DNA of 64,000 bases, taken from Streptacidiphilus rugosus AM-16 (GTDB lineage Bacteria > Actinomycetota > Actinomycetes > Streptomycetales > Streptomycetaceae). The stretch covers positions 4,216,001 to 4,280,000 of the forward strand of contig NZ_JQMJ01000004.1 of NCBI RefSeq assembly GCF_000744655.1. Reading direction: 5' to 3'. Below, piece after piece: positions 52,050 to 60,040 of the stretch. The first letter of the stretch is position 1. Each line of letters starts with the position of its first letter. The position numbers and the translations under genes are program-made. The notes under the pieces are model-generated. The model did no database searches and was not told where the DNA came from. It worked only from the letters and a program-made list of their open reading frames with translations.

Positions 52050-53273
52050 TCACCACATCACCGGCAGTCGCTCCGGCATGCGCTTCATGAAGCCGGTCCG
52101 CCACACCAGCTGCTCCACCGGGACGGCCAGCCGCAGGTCCGGCATCCGGTCCAGCAGGGTCGCGATCGCGATCTCGGCGTGCTTCTTGCCGAGCGCGGTC
52201 GCCGGGCAGTAGTGCTGGCCGCCGCCGAAGGACAGGTGGTCCCCGGCGTTGGCCCGGCCGACGTCGACCGACTCCGGGTCCTCGAAGGCGTCCGGGTCGA
52301 AGTTCGCGCCCTCGACCAGGACCAGCACCAGCTCGCCCTTGCGCACCAGCACGTCGCCGAGCTGCACGTCCTCCAGCGCGAGCCGCGGCAGCCCGTCGCC
52401 GATGGAGAGGTTGACCCGCAGCAGTTCGTCGACGGCCGCCGGGATCTTCGACGGGTCGGCGCGCAGCTCCGCCCTGACCTCCGGGTGCTGGAGCAGGGTG
52501 ACGCAGGCCATGGTCAGGAACCCGGAGGTGGAGATCACGCCCGCGCCGAACATGGTGACGCCGACCGTCGCCAGCATCTCGTCGGTCAGGTGGGCGTAGT
52601 CAGGGTCCAGCCGCAGGGCGGCGATCTCCGCCATCAGTCCCGTCGTGGCCTGGTCGTCCAGACGCTCCGTCATGTAGGCCATGTCGCGGTCCCAGTTGAG
52701 CTTGGCCCCGGCGACCGGGCAGGCCGAGTTCATGAAGGCGATGTCCAGGCTGGCCGCCAGCTTCGGCGCGTCGGCGAGCGGGATGCCGAGGATCCGGCAG
52801 TGCAGCGCCTCCGAGTACGGGTTGGCGAACTGCCCGCGCAGGTCCACCGGCGCGCCCTGCGCCAGCAGGCCGTCGACCAGCTCGGCGGCGTAGCCGGTCA
52901 TCCAGTCGACCAGGCCCTCGGCCTTCGGGTTGATGGCCTTGAGCACCGCCTTGCGCAGGCCGACGCCGGTGATGTTGCCCATGTTGTTGACGACCTCGGG
53001 CGGGATCGTCAGCGCGTACTGGCGGGGCACGCCCGGCGCGGAGGTGTCCTTGAGGCTGAACCGCTTGTCCTCCAGGACCTGACGGCACAGCTGATAGGAG
53101 GAGACCAGCCAGGCGGGGTCGCCGGCGATGGTGCGCACCCGCTTGACCGGCTCCGCACGCAGCTCGCCGATCTCCTCCGGCAGCCTGTCCCCGCGCCAGG
53201 AGAACGGGAAGCCGGGCAGCGCGTCGGGAGCGGACCGGGCCACGTCGACGGGCTGGACGGTGTCAACGGACAT
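52050..53273 (-). CDS. CYP121-like cytochrome P450 linked to a cyclodipeptide synthase
   Basis: 407 aa. It is alignable over its length, from memory, with Mycobacterium tuberculosis CYP121A1 (mycocyclosin synthase): [44 protein letters not shown] and VEQLVWRT...PERLPV. Heme ligand C356 sits in [14 protein letters not shown], 51 residues from the end as in CYP121. The residue two after the Cys is Ala instead of Gly, and the CYP121 positions Q385/R386 are Met/Lys here. It likely oxidises a tyrosine-containing cyclodipeptide, perhaps with altered outcome. Its start overlaps the synthase stop by 11 bases. No ferredoxin gene is adjacent. Confidence 0.88.
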   Translation of the reverse strand: MSVDTVQPVDVARSAPDALPGFPFSWRGDRLPEEIGELRAEPVKRVRTIAGDPAWLVSSYQLCRQVLEDKRFSLKDTSAPGVPRQYALTIPPEVVNNMGNITGVGLRKAVLKAINPKAEGLVDWMTGYAAELVDGLLAQGAPVDLRGQFANPYSEALHCRILGIPLADAPKLAASLDIAFMNSACPVAGAKLNWDRDMAYMTERLDDQATTGLMAEIAALRLDPDYAHLTDEMLATVGVTMFGAGVISTSGFLTMACVTLLQHPEVRAELRADPSKIPAAVDELLRVNLSIGDGLPRLALEDVQLGDVLVRKGELVLVLVEGANFDPDAFEDPESVDVGRANAGDHLSFGGGQHYCPATALGKKHAEIAIATLLDRMPDLRLAVPVEQLVWRTGFMKRMPERLPVMW

Positions 53274-53973
53274 CGGAGTCTCCTTCGGCGGGCGTGACGA
53301 TCGCGTGGCCCTGGTTGCGTGAGGCCCGCAGGCCGGAGCCGCGGGAGTAGAGGAGTTCGGCCAGCGGCAGCAGCTGGTGGTAGCAGTTGAGCGAGGAGGG
53401 CACCCCGAGGATGGCCGGGGTGTCCAGGAAGAGCGGCGCCTCGGCGCAGATGTAGCGCAGGCACACCTCGCGCTGCTCGTCGGTGGCCTCCCTTCCGTCC
53501 AGCACCTTGGCGGTCAGGAACGACCCGACCAGCGATTCGATGACGGCCCGGAACTCGGGGTCGGTGTCGAGCATGGTGCTGATGTGGGCGTGCAGCGCCT
53601 GGTAGGCCGGATTGCTCTGGAAGTCGGACATGGCATGGGAGTTGACCCTCCCGCTGCCGAAGTCGGCGGCCTCCGCCGCGTTGTTGACCTTGGCGCGGAC
53701 GCCCCGCAGGTTCTTGATCGCCTTACGACGGGCGTCGTCGGCGCTGTAGCCGAGCGCCTGGTACATCTCCGCCACGTACAGGTCGGTGTAGACCAGGTCC
53801 ACCTGGCGGAAGTTCTCGGCGCCCCACAGGGCGAGGTCGGTCAGACGCTGGGCCGAGAAGTAGCTGTTGCCCGGGGAGACGCCGATGACGGCGTGGTCGC
53901 CGTCCGCCTGGATGAGCTCGCAGTGCGGCGTATAGGGCCTGACGAGGAATAAGGTTTTGGTCGCTGTCTGCAA
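53263..53973 (-). CDS. tRNA-dependent cyclodipeptide synthase (NYH subfamily)
   Basis: 236 aa if translation starts at the TTG at 53973 (GAAGGA ten bases upstream); this matches AlbC (239 aa). A GTG at 54063 would add 30 residues without family likeness. Catalytic Ser33 in [11 protein letters not shown], the tRNA/substrate pair Tyr and Glu in [15 protein letters not shown], and NCYHQ give the N40-Y202-H203 pattern of NYH enzymes. It makes a cyclic dipeptide from two aminoacyl-tRNAs; the CYP121-like partner points to cyclo(Tyr-Tyr) or a relative. A rare TTA leucine codon (53950-53952) at residue 8 predicts bldA-dependent, development-linked translation. Confidence 0.88.
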   Translation of the reverse strand: MQTATKTLFLVRPYTPHCELIQADGDHAVIGVSPGNSYFSAQRLTDLALWGAENFRQVDLVYTDLYVAEMYQALGYSADDARRKAIKNLRGVRAKVNNAAEAADFGSGRVNSHAMSDFQSNPAYQALHAHISTMLDTDPEFRAVIESLVGSFLTAKVLDGREATDEQREVCLRYICAEAPLFLDTPAILGVPSSLNCYHQLLPLAELLYSRGSGLRASRNQGHAIVTPAEGDSDVR

Positions 53974-54149
53974 AGGGAGAGCGTCCTTCGCGTCGCAAGT
54001 CCCGACGGGGCCCCGTGCCCCTGGTGTGGCGACGACACTTGCAGTCAACCGGCGGCCACACACAGTGTCAACGTGCGATCCCAGACCGTGAGACGCACCG
54101 GTCCCGATGTCATCATGTGTTCACCCCGAGGAGAGGTGAGGCACAGCAG

Positions 54150-54605
54150 GTGGAGATCGTGACGGACGACTTGTCGGATCCGCGGATCGTGGCGTTCCTC
54201 GAGGCGCACGTGCGGCAGCTCCGGTCCCTCTCGCCGCCGGAGAGCGTCCACGCCCTGGACCTGGACGCGCTGCGCGCGCCGGGGATCAGCTTCTCGTCCG
54301 TCCACGACGGCGACGCGCTGGTCGGCTGCGGGGCGCTGAAGCGGCTGGACGACCGGCACGCCGAGCTCAAGTCGATGCGCACCGACACGGCCCGCCGGCG
54401 CAGCGGTATCGCCTCGCTGCTGCTGGGCCACATCATCGCCGAGGCCAGGGGGACGGGCTTCGCCAGGCTCAGCCTGGAGACCGGCTCGGAGGAGTTCTTC
54501 CGGCCCGCGCGCAGTCTGTACGCCAGGTTCGGCTTCGAGCCCTGCCCGCCCTTCGCCGACTACCGCCCCGATCCGAACAGCACCTTCATGACGCTTCTCC
54601 TCTGA
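54150..54605 (+). CDS. GNAT-family N-acetyltransferase
   Basis: About 151 aa from the GTG at 54150. GALKRLDDRHAELKSMRTD (strand beta-4) precedes the acetyl-CoA loop RRRSGIASLLLGHIIAEA, followed by LSLETGSEEFFRPARSLYARFGF and the family's final strands. It resembles small YsnE/PapI-like acetyltransferases. The acceptor is unknown. It is divergent from the cyclodipeptide synthase; nothing else suggests it is part of that pathway. Confidence 0.83.
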   Translation: MEIVTDDLSDPRIVAFLEAHVRQLRSLSPPESVHALDLDALRAPGISFSSVHDGDALVGCGALKRLDDRHAELKSMRTDTARRRSGIASLLLGHIIAEARGTGFARLSLETGSEEFFRPARSLYARFGFEPCPPFADYRPDPNSTFMTLLL

Positions 54606-54685
54606 CGTCACGTCATGGCTTGATCAATTCAGGTAATCAACACAGAAACAGACTCCCAGCTCAAGGCAGGCCCCGCCATGCCTTG

Positions 54686-54699
54686 TGGGAGCGCTCTCT
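54686..54699. promoter_or_regulatory. CebR-like box before the second GH3 gene
   Basis: TGGGAGCGCTCTCT matches the canonical CebR box at 12 of 14 positions, with the GAGCGCTC core intact. It lies 11 bases upstream of the -35 element. Confidence 0.65.
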
Positions 54700-54709
54700 G
54701 TTCAACTCA

Positions 54710-54738
54710 TTGACGCACTCCCCCTCCCAGGGTTAACT
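54710..54738 (+). promoter_or_regulatory. Promoter of the second GH3 gene
   Basis: TTGACG (54710-54715), 17 bases, TTAACT (54733-54738). Predicted start near 54745, leaving a leader of about 50 bases to the GTG at 54799. Confidence 0.55.
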
Positions 54739-54798
54739 CGCCTTCCAGTTCGTGTCGTGACGCTCGCCCAGCTCCTCCTCACGGATTGGACGCCCCAC

Positions 54799-57087
54799 GT
54801 GCGCCGAATACGCCGTCACCTCTCCACCCTCACAGGCCTCGCCCTCGTCGGCGGGCTGGTGACCGGACTCTCCGCGGAACCGGCTCCCGCCGCCGCGCGC
54901 GTCCCTCTCTACCTCGACGCCCGCGCGCCGATCGCGAACCGCGTCGCCGACCTGGTGCACCGCATGACGCTGCGGGAGAAGGTCGGCCAGATGGACCAGG
55001 AGGCCCTGGTCACCGTCCAGGGCACCTGCGACTGGAGCGGCGGCGCGCTCAACGACGCCTGCCTGCACAGCGTCCTGGTCGACAACGCGGCGGGCTCGAT
55101 CCTCTCCGGCGGCGGCATGCCGCCGGCCGTCAACACCGCCAAGGACTGGGCGGACCTGACCAACGCCCTGCAGAAGTACGCGATCACCAACTCGCGGCTG
55201 CACATCCCGATCCTCTACGGCATCGACGCCGTCCACGGCCACAACAACGTGCTCGGCGCGACCATGTTCCCGCAGCAGATCGGGATGGGCGCCACCTGGG
55301 ACCCGGCGCTCGAGCGCGGCGTGGAGCAGTCCACCCAGCGCGCGGTGGCGGCGACCGGCATCAACTGGGCCTTCGGGCCGGTCACCGAGATCGCCAGGGA
55401 CCAGCGCTACGGCCGCTACTACGAGGCCTTCTCCGAGGACCCGCTGCTGACCGGCACGATGGCCGCCGCCGCGGTGAACGGGCTGCAGGACGCCTCCAGC
55501 GGCACCAGGATCGCCGCCTCGGTCAAGCACTTCGCCGGGTACTCGCAGCCGCTGAACGGCCACGACCGGGTGCCCGCCGACTACTCGGCCCGCTATCTGC
55601 AGGACACCATCCTGCCCGCCTACCAGCAGGCGATCGGCGCGGGCGCGCTGAGTGTCATGGCCGACTCCGGCGCGGTCAACGGCGTGCCGGTGACCGCCTC
55701 GCACTACCTGCTCACCACCGTGCTGCGCGGCCAGTACCACTTCGACGGCGTCGTGGTCAGCGACTGGAGCGACGTCCGCAACCTGCAGACGGCCTACCAC
55801 ATCGCCGCCGACTACCCCGAGGCCATCGCCAAGGCCGTCAACGCCGGTGTGGACATGGCCATGGAGCCCACCAACGCCTCCGACTTCACGGCGTCCGCCC
55901 TCGCCGCCGTGCAGCGCGGGCTGATCTCGCGGCAGCGCCTGGACCAGGCCGTCTCCCGCATCCTGACGATGAAGTTCAAGCTCGGCCTGTTCGAGCACCC
56001 CTACGTGGACGCGTCCAAGGCGGACGGCATCGTCGACGGGGCCGACCTCGGGCTGGCCAGGAAGGCCGCCACCGAGTCCTCGGTGCTGCTGCGCAACCAG
56101 GGCGGCGTGCTGCCCTTCGGCCCGGACGTGCACAAGATCGTGGTGACCGGCCCCAGCGCCGACAACATCGACAACCAGATGGGCGGCTGGACCATCGGCT
56201 GGCAGGGCGTGCCCGCCGGAACGGACGTCGGCGGCACCACCGTGCTCGCCGGCCTGCGCCAGGGCGCTCCGGCCGGAACCAGCATCGACTACCAGCCCGA
56301 CGGCGGCACCGCCGCCGCCGACCTGAAGAACGCCGACGCGGCCGTCGTGGTGGTCGGCGACACCCCCGGCGCCGAGGGCCCCAACGACCACCCCGACCCC
56401 TCGCTCTCGGCCGACCAGCAGGCGGAGGTCGCCGCGCTCCAGGCGACCGGCAAGCCCGTCGTCGTGGTCGTCGTCGCCGACCGGCCGCTCGTCCTCGGCA
56501 GCGCCGCGAACACCGCCGGGCTGCTGATGGCCTGGCTCCCCGGCACCGAGGGCGGTCACGCCGTCGCCGACCTGCTCTACGGCAAGGCGAACCCGAGCGG
56601 TCGGCTGCCGGTCTCCTGGCCCAAGGCGATCGGCAACGAGCCGGAGTTCTACACCCAGCTGCCCGGCACCAACAGCGGCACCGACTCCGGCTACAGCCCG
56701 CTCTTCGCCTTCGGGGCCGGCCTCTCCTACACTAGCTGGCAGTTCGGCGCACCGGTGCCGAACCGGACCACCGTCGGCGCGGGCGGCACGCTGCGGGTCG
56801 GTGTCCCGGTCTCCAACACCGGCTCGGCCGCCGGTGACGTGGTGGTGCCGCTCTACGTCTCGCAGCCCGTCAGCCAGGTGCTGACGCCGCCGAAGTGGCT
56901 GGTCGGCTTCGCCCGGCTGCACCTGGACGCGGGAGCGCACGGCACCGCGCAGATCACCGTTCCGATGTCGCTGCTGGCCCACACCGAGGGCGACGTCAAC
57001 GGCGACGGCGCCAGGACCGTCGAGCCCGGCGCGTACACGCTGCTGGCGGGCGACAGCACCACGGGGACCGGCTTCACGGTCGGCTGA
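54799..57087 (+). CDS. Secreted GH3 beta-glucosidase
   Basis: 762 aa from the GTG at 54799, chosen because it starts a normal signal peptide (VRRIRRHLSTLTGLALVGGL ... PAPAAA). The GH3 N-domain has GIDAVHGHNNVLGATMFPQQ, YGRYYEAFSEDPLLTG, SVKHFAGYSQ and nucleophile D322 in VVSDWSD. The C-domain (VLLRNQGGVLPFG, VVVGDTPGAEGPND, LLYGKANPSGRLP) and an FN3-like end (VPLYVSQPVSQVLTPPKWLVGFARLHL) are complete. Likely releases glucose from beta-gluco-oligosaccharides outside the cell. A CebR-like box and promoter upstream place it in the beta-glucoside response. Confidence 0.88.
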   Translation: MRRIRRHLSTLTGLALVGGLVTGLSAEPAPAAARVPLYLDARAPIANRVADLVHRMTLREKVGQMDQEALVTVQGTCDWSGGALNDACLHSVLVDNAAGSILSGGGMPPAVNTAKDWADLTNALQKYAITNSRLHIPILYGIDAVHGHNNVLGATMFPQQIGMGATWDPALERGVEQSTQRAVAATGINWAFGPVTEIARDQRYGRYYEAFSEDPLLTGTMAAAAVNGLQDASSGTRIAASVKHFAGYSQPLNGHDRVPADYSARYLQDTILPAYQQAIGAGALSVMADSGAVNGVPVTASHYLLTTVLRGQYHFDGVVVSDWSDVRNLQTAYHIAADYPEAIAKAVNAGVDMAMEPTNASDFTASALAAVQRGLISRQRLDQAVSRILTMKFKLGLFEHPYVDASKADGIVDGADLGLARKAATESSVLLRNQGGVLPFGPDVHKIVVTGPSADNIDNQMGGWTIGWQGVPAGTDVGGTTVLAGLRQGAPAGTSIDYQPDGGTAAADLKNADAAVVVVGDTPGAEGPNDHPDPSLSADQQAEVAALQATGKPVVVVVVADRPLVLGSAANTAGLLMAWLPGTEGGHAVADLLYGKANPSGRLPVSWPKAIGNEPEFYTQLPGTNSGTDSGYSPLFAFGAGLSYTSWQFGAPVPNRTTVGAGGTLRVGVPVSNTGSAAGDVVVPLYVSQPVSQVLTPPKWLVGFARLHLDAGAHGTAQITVPMSLLAHTEGDVNGDGARTVEPGAYTLLAGDSTTGTGFTVG

Positions 57088-57108
57088 CCGACCCGGAGCC
57101 CGACCCGG

Positions 57109-58056
57109 TCAGGAATCGGAGGACTCCCCCAGCCTGGTGCTGACCTGGGCCAGCGCCTCCAGCCGGCACTCCAGGCTGGGGTGGGTCATGAACATCCGCG
57201 CGAACAGCGGCACCGGACCGGATCCCGGTCCGGTCTCGCCGTCGGGACCGGCGGTCAGGGCCGGGACGAAGAGCACCGCGTTGAACGCCTGCGCGGTGCG
57301 CAGGTCCTTGGTCGGGATGCGTCCCGCGGCGCCGCTCACCTTGACCAGCGCCGAGGCCAGCGCGGAGGGCCTGCCGGTGAGCTCGGCCGCGGAGCGGTCC
57401 GCGGCCAGCTCGCGGTAGCGCGAGAGCGCGCGGATCAGCAGGAAGCTGATCGCGTAGACGGCCGCCGAGACGGCCACCACCGCGGCGACGATCATCGCGG
57501 TGTTCTGGTCCCTCCGCCCGCGTCCGCCGACCAGCCCGGAGTAGAACCCCACCCGGACCGCGAGCCCGGCCAGCACGCCGAGGAACGAGGCGACGGTCAT
57601 CACCGCCACGTCCCGGTGCGCGATGTGCGACAGCTCGTGCGCGAGCACCCCGTCCAGCTCCTCGCCCTCCAGGCGGCGCAGCAGGCCGGTGGTCACGCAG
57701 AGCACCGCGTGGTCGGCGTTGCGCCCGGTGGCGAAGGCGTTGGGCAGCTCGGTGTCGGCCAGGGCCAGACGCGGTTTGGGCATGTCGGCCAGGGCGCAGA
57801 GCCGGTCGACCGCGCCGTGCAGCCGCGGCTCCTCCTCGGGTGTCACGTCGCGGGCCCGCATCGCGAGCAGCGCGACCCGGTCCGAGTACCAGTACTGGCC
57901 GGCCAGCGCCGCCACGGCGATGAGCAGCACCAGGACGGCCGACTTGAGCACCGCGACCAGAACGGCCGCGAGGACCACGTAGAGAAGGCCCAGCAGGAAG
58001 ACGACGGTCACCATGCGGACCGTGAGCTGCCGGTCTGGAACGAATCGGGATCGCAC
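57109..58056 (-). CDS. htpX: HtpX-like M48 membrane metalloprotease
   Basis: 315 aa. Two N-terminal helices (about 15-55), then the M48 domain with zinc motif HELSH in LDGVLAHELSHIAHRDVAV (about 137-155) and third ligand Glu in SRYRELAADRSAAEL. Helices at about 158-176 and 187-210 follow. ALADTELPNAFATGRN is typical of HtpX. It degrades damaged membrane proteins under stress. It is convergent with the second GH3 gene (21-base gap). Confidence 0.9.
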   Translation of the reverse strand: MRSRFVPDRQLTVRMVTVVFLLGLLYVVLAAVLVAVLKSAVLVLLIAVAALAGQYWYSDRVALLAMRARDVTPEEEPRLHGAVDRLCALADMPKPRLALADTELPNAFATGRNADHAVLCVTTGLLRRLEGEELDGVLAHELSHIAHRDVAVMTVASFLGVLAGLAVRVGFYSGLVGGRGRRDQNTAMIVAAVVAVSAAVYAISFLLIRALSRYRELAADRSAAELTGRPSALASALVKVSGAAGRIPTKDLRTAQAFNAVLFVPALTAGPDGETGPGSGPVPLFARMFMTHPSLECRLEALAQVSTRLGESSDS

Positions 58057-58175
58057 GCTGATCGCCTCCGAACGCGGCGGGCGGCTGACGACTCCCGCCG
58101 ACAGCTCCAGCGTAGGCGCGTCCAGGGCCGAGCGGATAGATTGCCTGAAGATCGTCCGCCGGTTCCGGAGGCCAG

Positions 58176-59042
58176 ATGCCCGACCCGCTGCGCCAGGTCC
58201 GTCGCTGGGCGGCGGGGTTCCTGCCGGTCCGGGGGCTGCGGCGGCCCGCCGAGGCGCCGCTGCGCCTCTTCGAGGCCGGCTACCTGACCCGCCGTCGCGG
58301 CGTCGATCCGGGGGCGCTGGTCTTCGCCGCGGTCGACCTGGAGACCACCGGCCTCGACCCGGTCGGCGACCGCGTCTGCGAGATCGCGGTGGTCCGCTTC
58401 CGCGGGGACGGCACGGTGCTGGGCGAGTTCGCCTCCCTGCTCGACCCCGGGCGGCCCATGGGCGCCACCGAGATCCACGGGCTCGACGACGCCCTGGTGC
58501 GCGGCGCGCCGAGCTTCGCCGAGGTGCTGCCGCAGATCGAGCGGATGCTGGTCGACGCCGTGGTGGTGGCGCACAACCTGGCCTTCGAGGACGCCTTCCT
58601 CGACGCGGAGCTGCGCCGCTGCGGGCGGGAGCCGGCCTCGCGTCCGCCGGGCCTGTGCACCCTGGTCACCGCCCGCGCCCAGCTGGAGGGCCCCGGCTAC
58701 GGCCTCGCGGCGCTGCACCGCAGCATGACCGCGGCCCCGCCCGCGGATCCGCACAGCGCGCTCGGCGACGCCCGGAGCACTGCGGCGCTGCTCAGCGCCC
58801 TGCTGGCCCAGGCGCCCTCGCCCCTGCGCTACGCCGGGCCGCGGCCGCGGCCCGCGAAGCCCGCCCAGGACGACCCCCCGGTGCGCGCCGTCCCCCGTCC
58901 GCCGCGCGCCGCCCCGGACGTCGCTGCGGAGATCGCCGCGCCCGCGGACGACCCGCACCTGCTGCACCACTGGCGCCGCAGGGAGCTCGCGCCCGCCTGG
59001 AGCAGGAACGGCGGTACCGGCCGGGGAGCGGGAACCCGCTGA
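58176..59042 (+). CDS. DEDDh-family 3'-5' exonuclease (DnaQ-like)
   Basis: 288 aa. Exo I AVDLETTGLDP (about 52-62), Exo II VVVAHNLAFEDAFLD and Exo III DPHSALGDARSTAAL carry the D-E-D-H-D metal and catalytic residues. An N-terminal 45 aa and a Pro/Ala-rich C-terminal tail (220-288) flank the domain. A stand-alone proofreading-type exonuclease rather than a polymerase subunit is likely. It is divergent from htpX. Confidence 0.87.
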   Translation: MPDPLRQVRRWAAGFLPVRGLRRPAEAPLRLFEAGYLTRRRGVDPGALVFAAVDLETTGLDPVGDRVCEIAVVRFRGDGTVLGEFASLLDPGRPMGATEIHGLDDALVRGAPSFAEVLPQIERMLVDAVVVAHNLAFEDAFLDAELRRCGREPASRPPGLCTLVTARAQLEGPGYGLAALHRSMTAAPPADPHSALGDARSTAALLSALLAQAPSPLRYAGPRPRPAKPAQDDPPVRAVPRPPRAAPDVAAEIAAPADDPHLLHHWRRRELAPAWSRNGGTGRGAGTR

Positions 59043-59056
59043 CGCGGGGCCCACAG

Positions 59057-59097
59057 TGACGCAGGCCCTCGGTGACGCAGGGCCGTCGGTGACGCAG
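59057..59097. repeat. Three GTGACGCAG direct repeats
   Basis: GTGACGCAG occurs at 59057-59065, 59072-59080 and 59089-59097, between the convergent exonuclease and HhH-protein genes. No dyad or promoter is associated; purpose unknown. Confidence 0.6.
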
Positions 59098-59101
59098 AGC
59101 C

Positions 59102-59764
59102 TCAGTCGAGGAAGACCACCCGGTCGCTCAGCTCCTCGGCGAGCGGTCCCGGCACGTCGGCGTAGACCTCCAGTTCGGCGACGCAACTGAAGCCGCCGCG
59201 TTCGCCGCGGGCCTCGACGATCCGCCGGGCCAGCTCGGGCGTCATGCCCGGCAGACCGGCCAGCACCGGGACCGGCACGTGATTGACGTCCGCGAGGCCA
59301 CCGTCGTCGTAGCGGTGCGGCAGATCGGGGCGGCCGATCCCCAACTCCCTGGCCAGACCGGGGTCGCGCTCGGCGATCCGGCGCGCCTCGGCGCGGCGCT
59401 GCCGGCGGGCCAGCGCGTCCGCGACGGCCGGGTCGCCCGGCGACCCGACGAGCCGGCGGCGGACGGTGAAGGTGACGGCGAGGCCGCCGCCGACCAGGAC
59501 GACGACGATCAGCGCGCCTGCGACGGTGTTCCGCGTCGAACCGGTCGGCGCGGAGGCCAGCACCACCGCGACCACGGTGGTCGCGAAGGCGAGGCCGGAG
59601 AGCGCCGCGAGCAGCCGGTCCCGCAGCCGCCTGGCGGCCCAGCCCAGGACGACGCAGGTCCCGAGGCCGAGGGTGAAGAGCGGCAGCAGGGCCCAGAGCA
59701 CGCTTCCGGCCGGACTCATCCGCCCCGCAGTGCGGCCCTTTTCGCCTGATTCAGACACATTCAC
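59102..59764 (-). CDS. Membrane protein with C-terminal helix-hairpin-helix domain
   Basis: 220 aa. Four hydrophobic helices (about 20-42, 48-70, 80-104) precede a charged cytoplasmic part and a ComEA-like HhH module: VPVPVLAGLPGMTPELARRIVEARGERGGF (about 163-192). HhH modules of this sort bind DNA non-specifically. No transport channel gene is nearby, so a DNA-uptake role is not supported. It is divergent from the zinc-ribbon/PolX genes. Confidence 0.7.
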   Translation of the reverse strand: MNVSESGEKGRTAGRMSPAGSVLWALLPLFTLGLGTCVVLGWAARRLRDRLLAALSGLAFATTVVAVVLASAPTGSTRNTVAGALIVVVLVGGGLAVTFTVRRRLVGSPGDPAVADALARRQRRAEARRIAERDPGLARELGIGRPDLPHRYDDGGLADVNHVPVPVLAGLPGMTPELARRIVEARGERGGFSCVAELEVYADVPGPLAEELSDRVVFLD

Positions 59765-59817
59765 ACCGTAAGGTCAGCCGGGTGACGCGGCACCCGCAAG
59801 GCCCTACCGTGGGCGTC

Positions 59818-60036
59818 ATGGCCGATCAGCACCCCGAACGGGACGAGCGGGACGAACGGCGGGACGCGCGCGCGGAGCAGGGCGAGGGCGGCGAGGCCGC
59901 GTGCTGGCTGGACCGGCTCTGCCCCGAGTGCGGGGCCGTCCCCGAACCGCCGGAAGCCGCCACCTGCTGGCGCTGCGGCGCCGCCCGCAGGCCCGGACCG
60001 AGCGCTCGCACGGGTGCGGACCCCGACCTAGGCTGA
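59818..60036 (+). CDS. Small zinc-ribbon-like protein (72 aa)
   Basis: 72 aa. Charged N-terminus (HPERDERDERRDARAEQGEG), then two CxxC pairs, LCPECGA and TCWRCGA, 16 residues apart: a zinc ribbon. It ends four bases before the PolX start, so it is probably co-transcribed with it. Function unknown. Confidence 0.6.
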   Translation: MADQHPERDERDERRDARAEQGEGGEAACWLDRLCPECGAVPEPPEAATCWRCGAARRPGPSARTGADPDLG

Positions 60037-60040
60037 GCCC

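Noticed and set aside
53974-54063. 30-residue N-terminal extension of the cyclodipeptide synthase from a GTG
   Set aside because: No family resemblance and no ribosome site; the TTG at 53973 gives the usual length. Not fully excluded.
54150-54605. Acetyltransferase as a tailoring enzyme of the cyclodipeptide pathway
   Set aside because: It is divergent, with its own start, and nothing in sequence links its acceptor to the cyclodipeptide.
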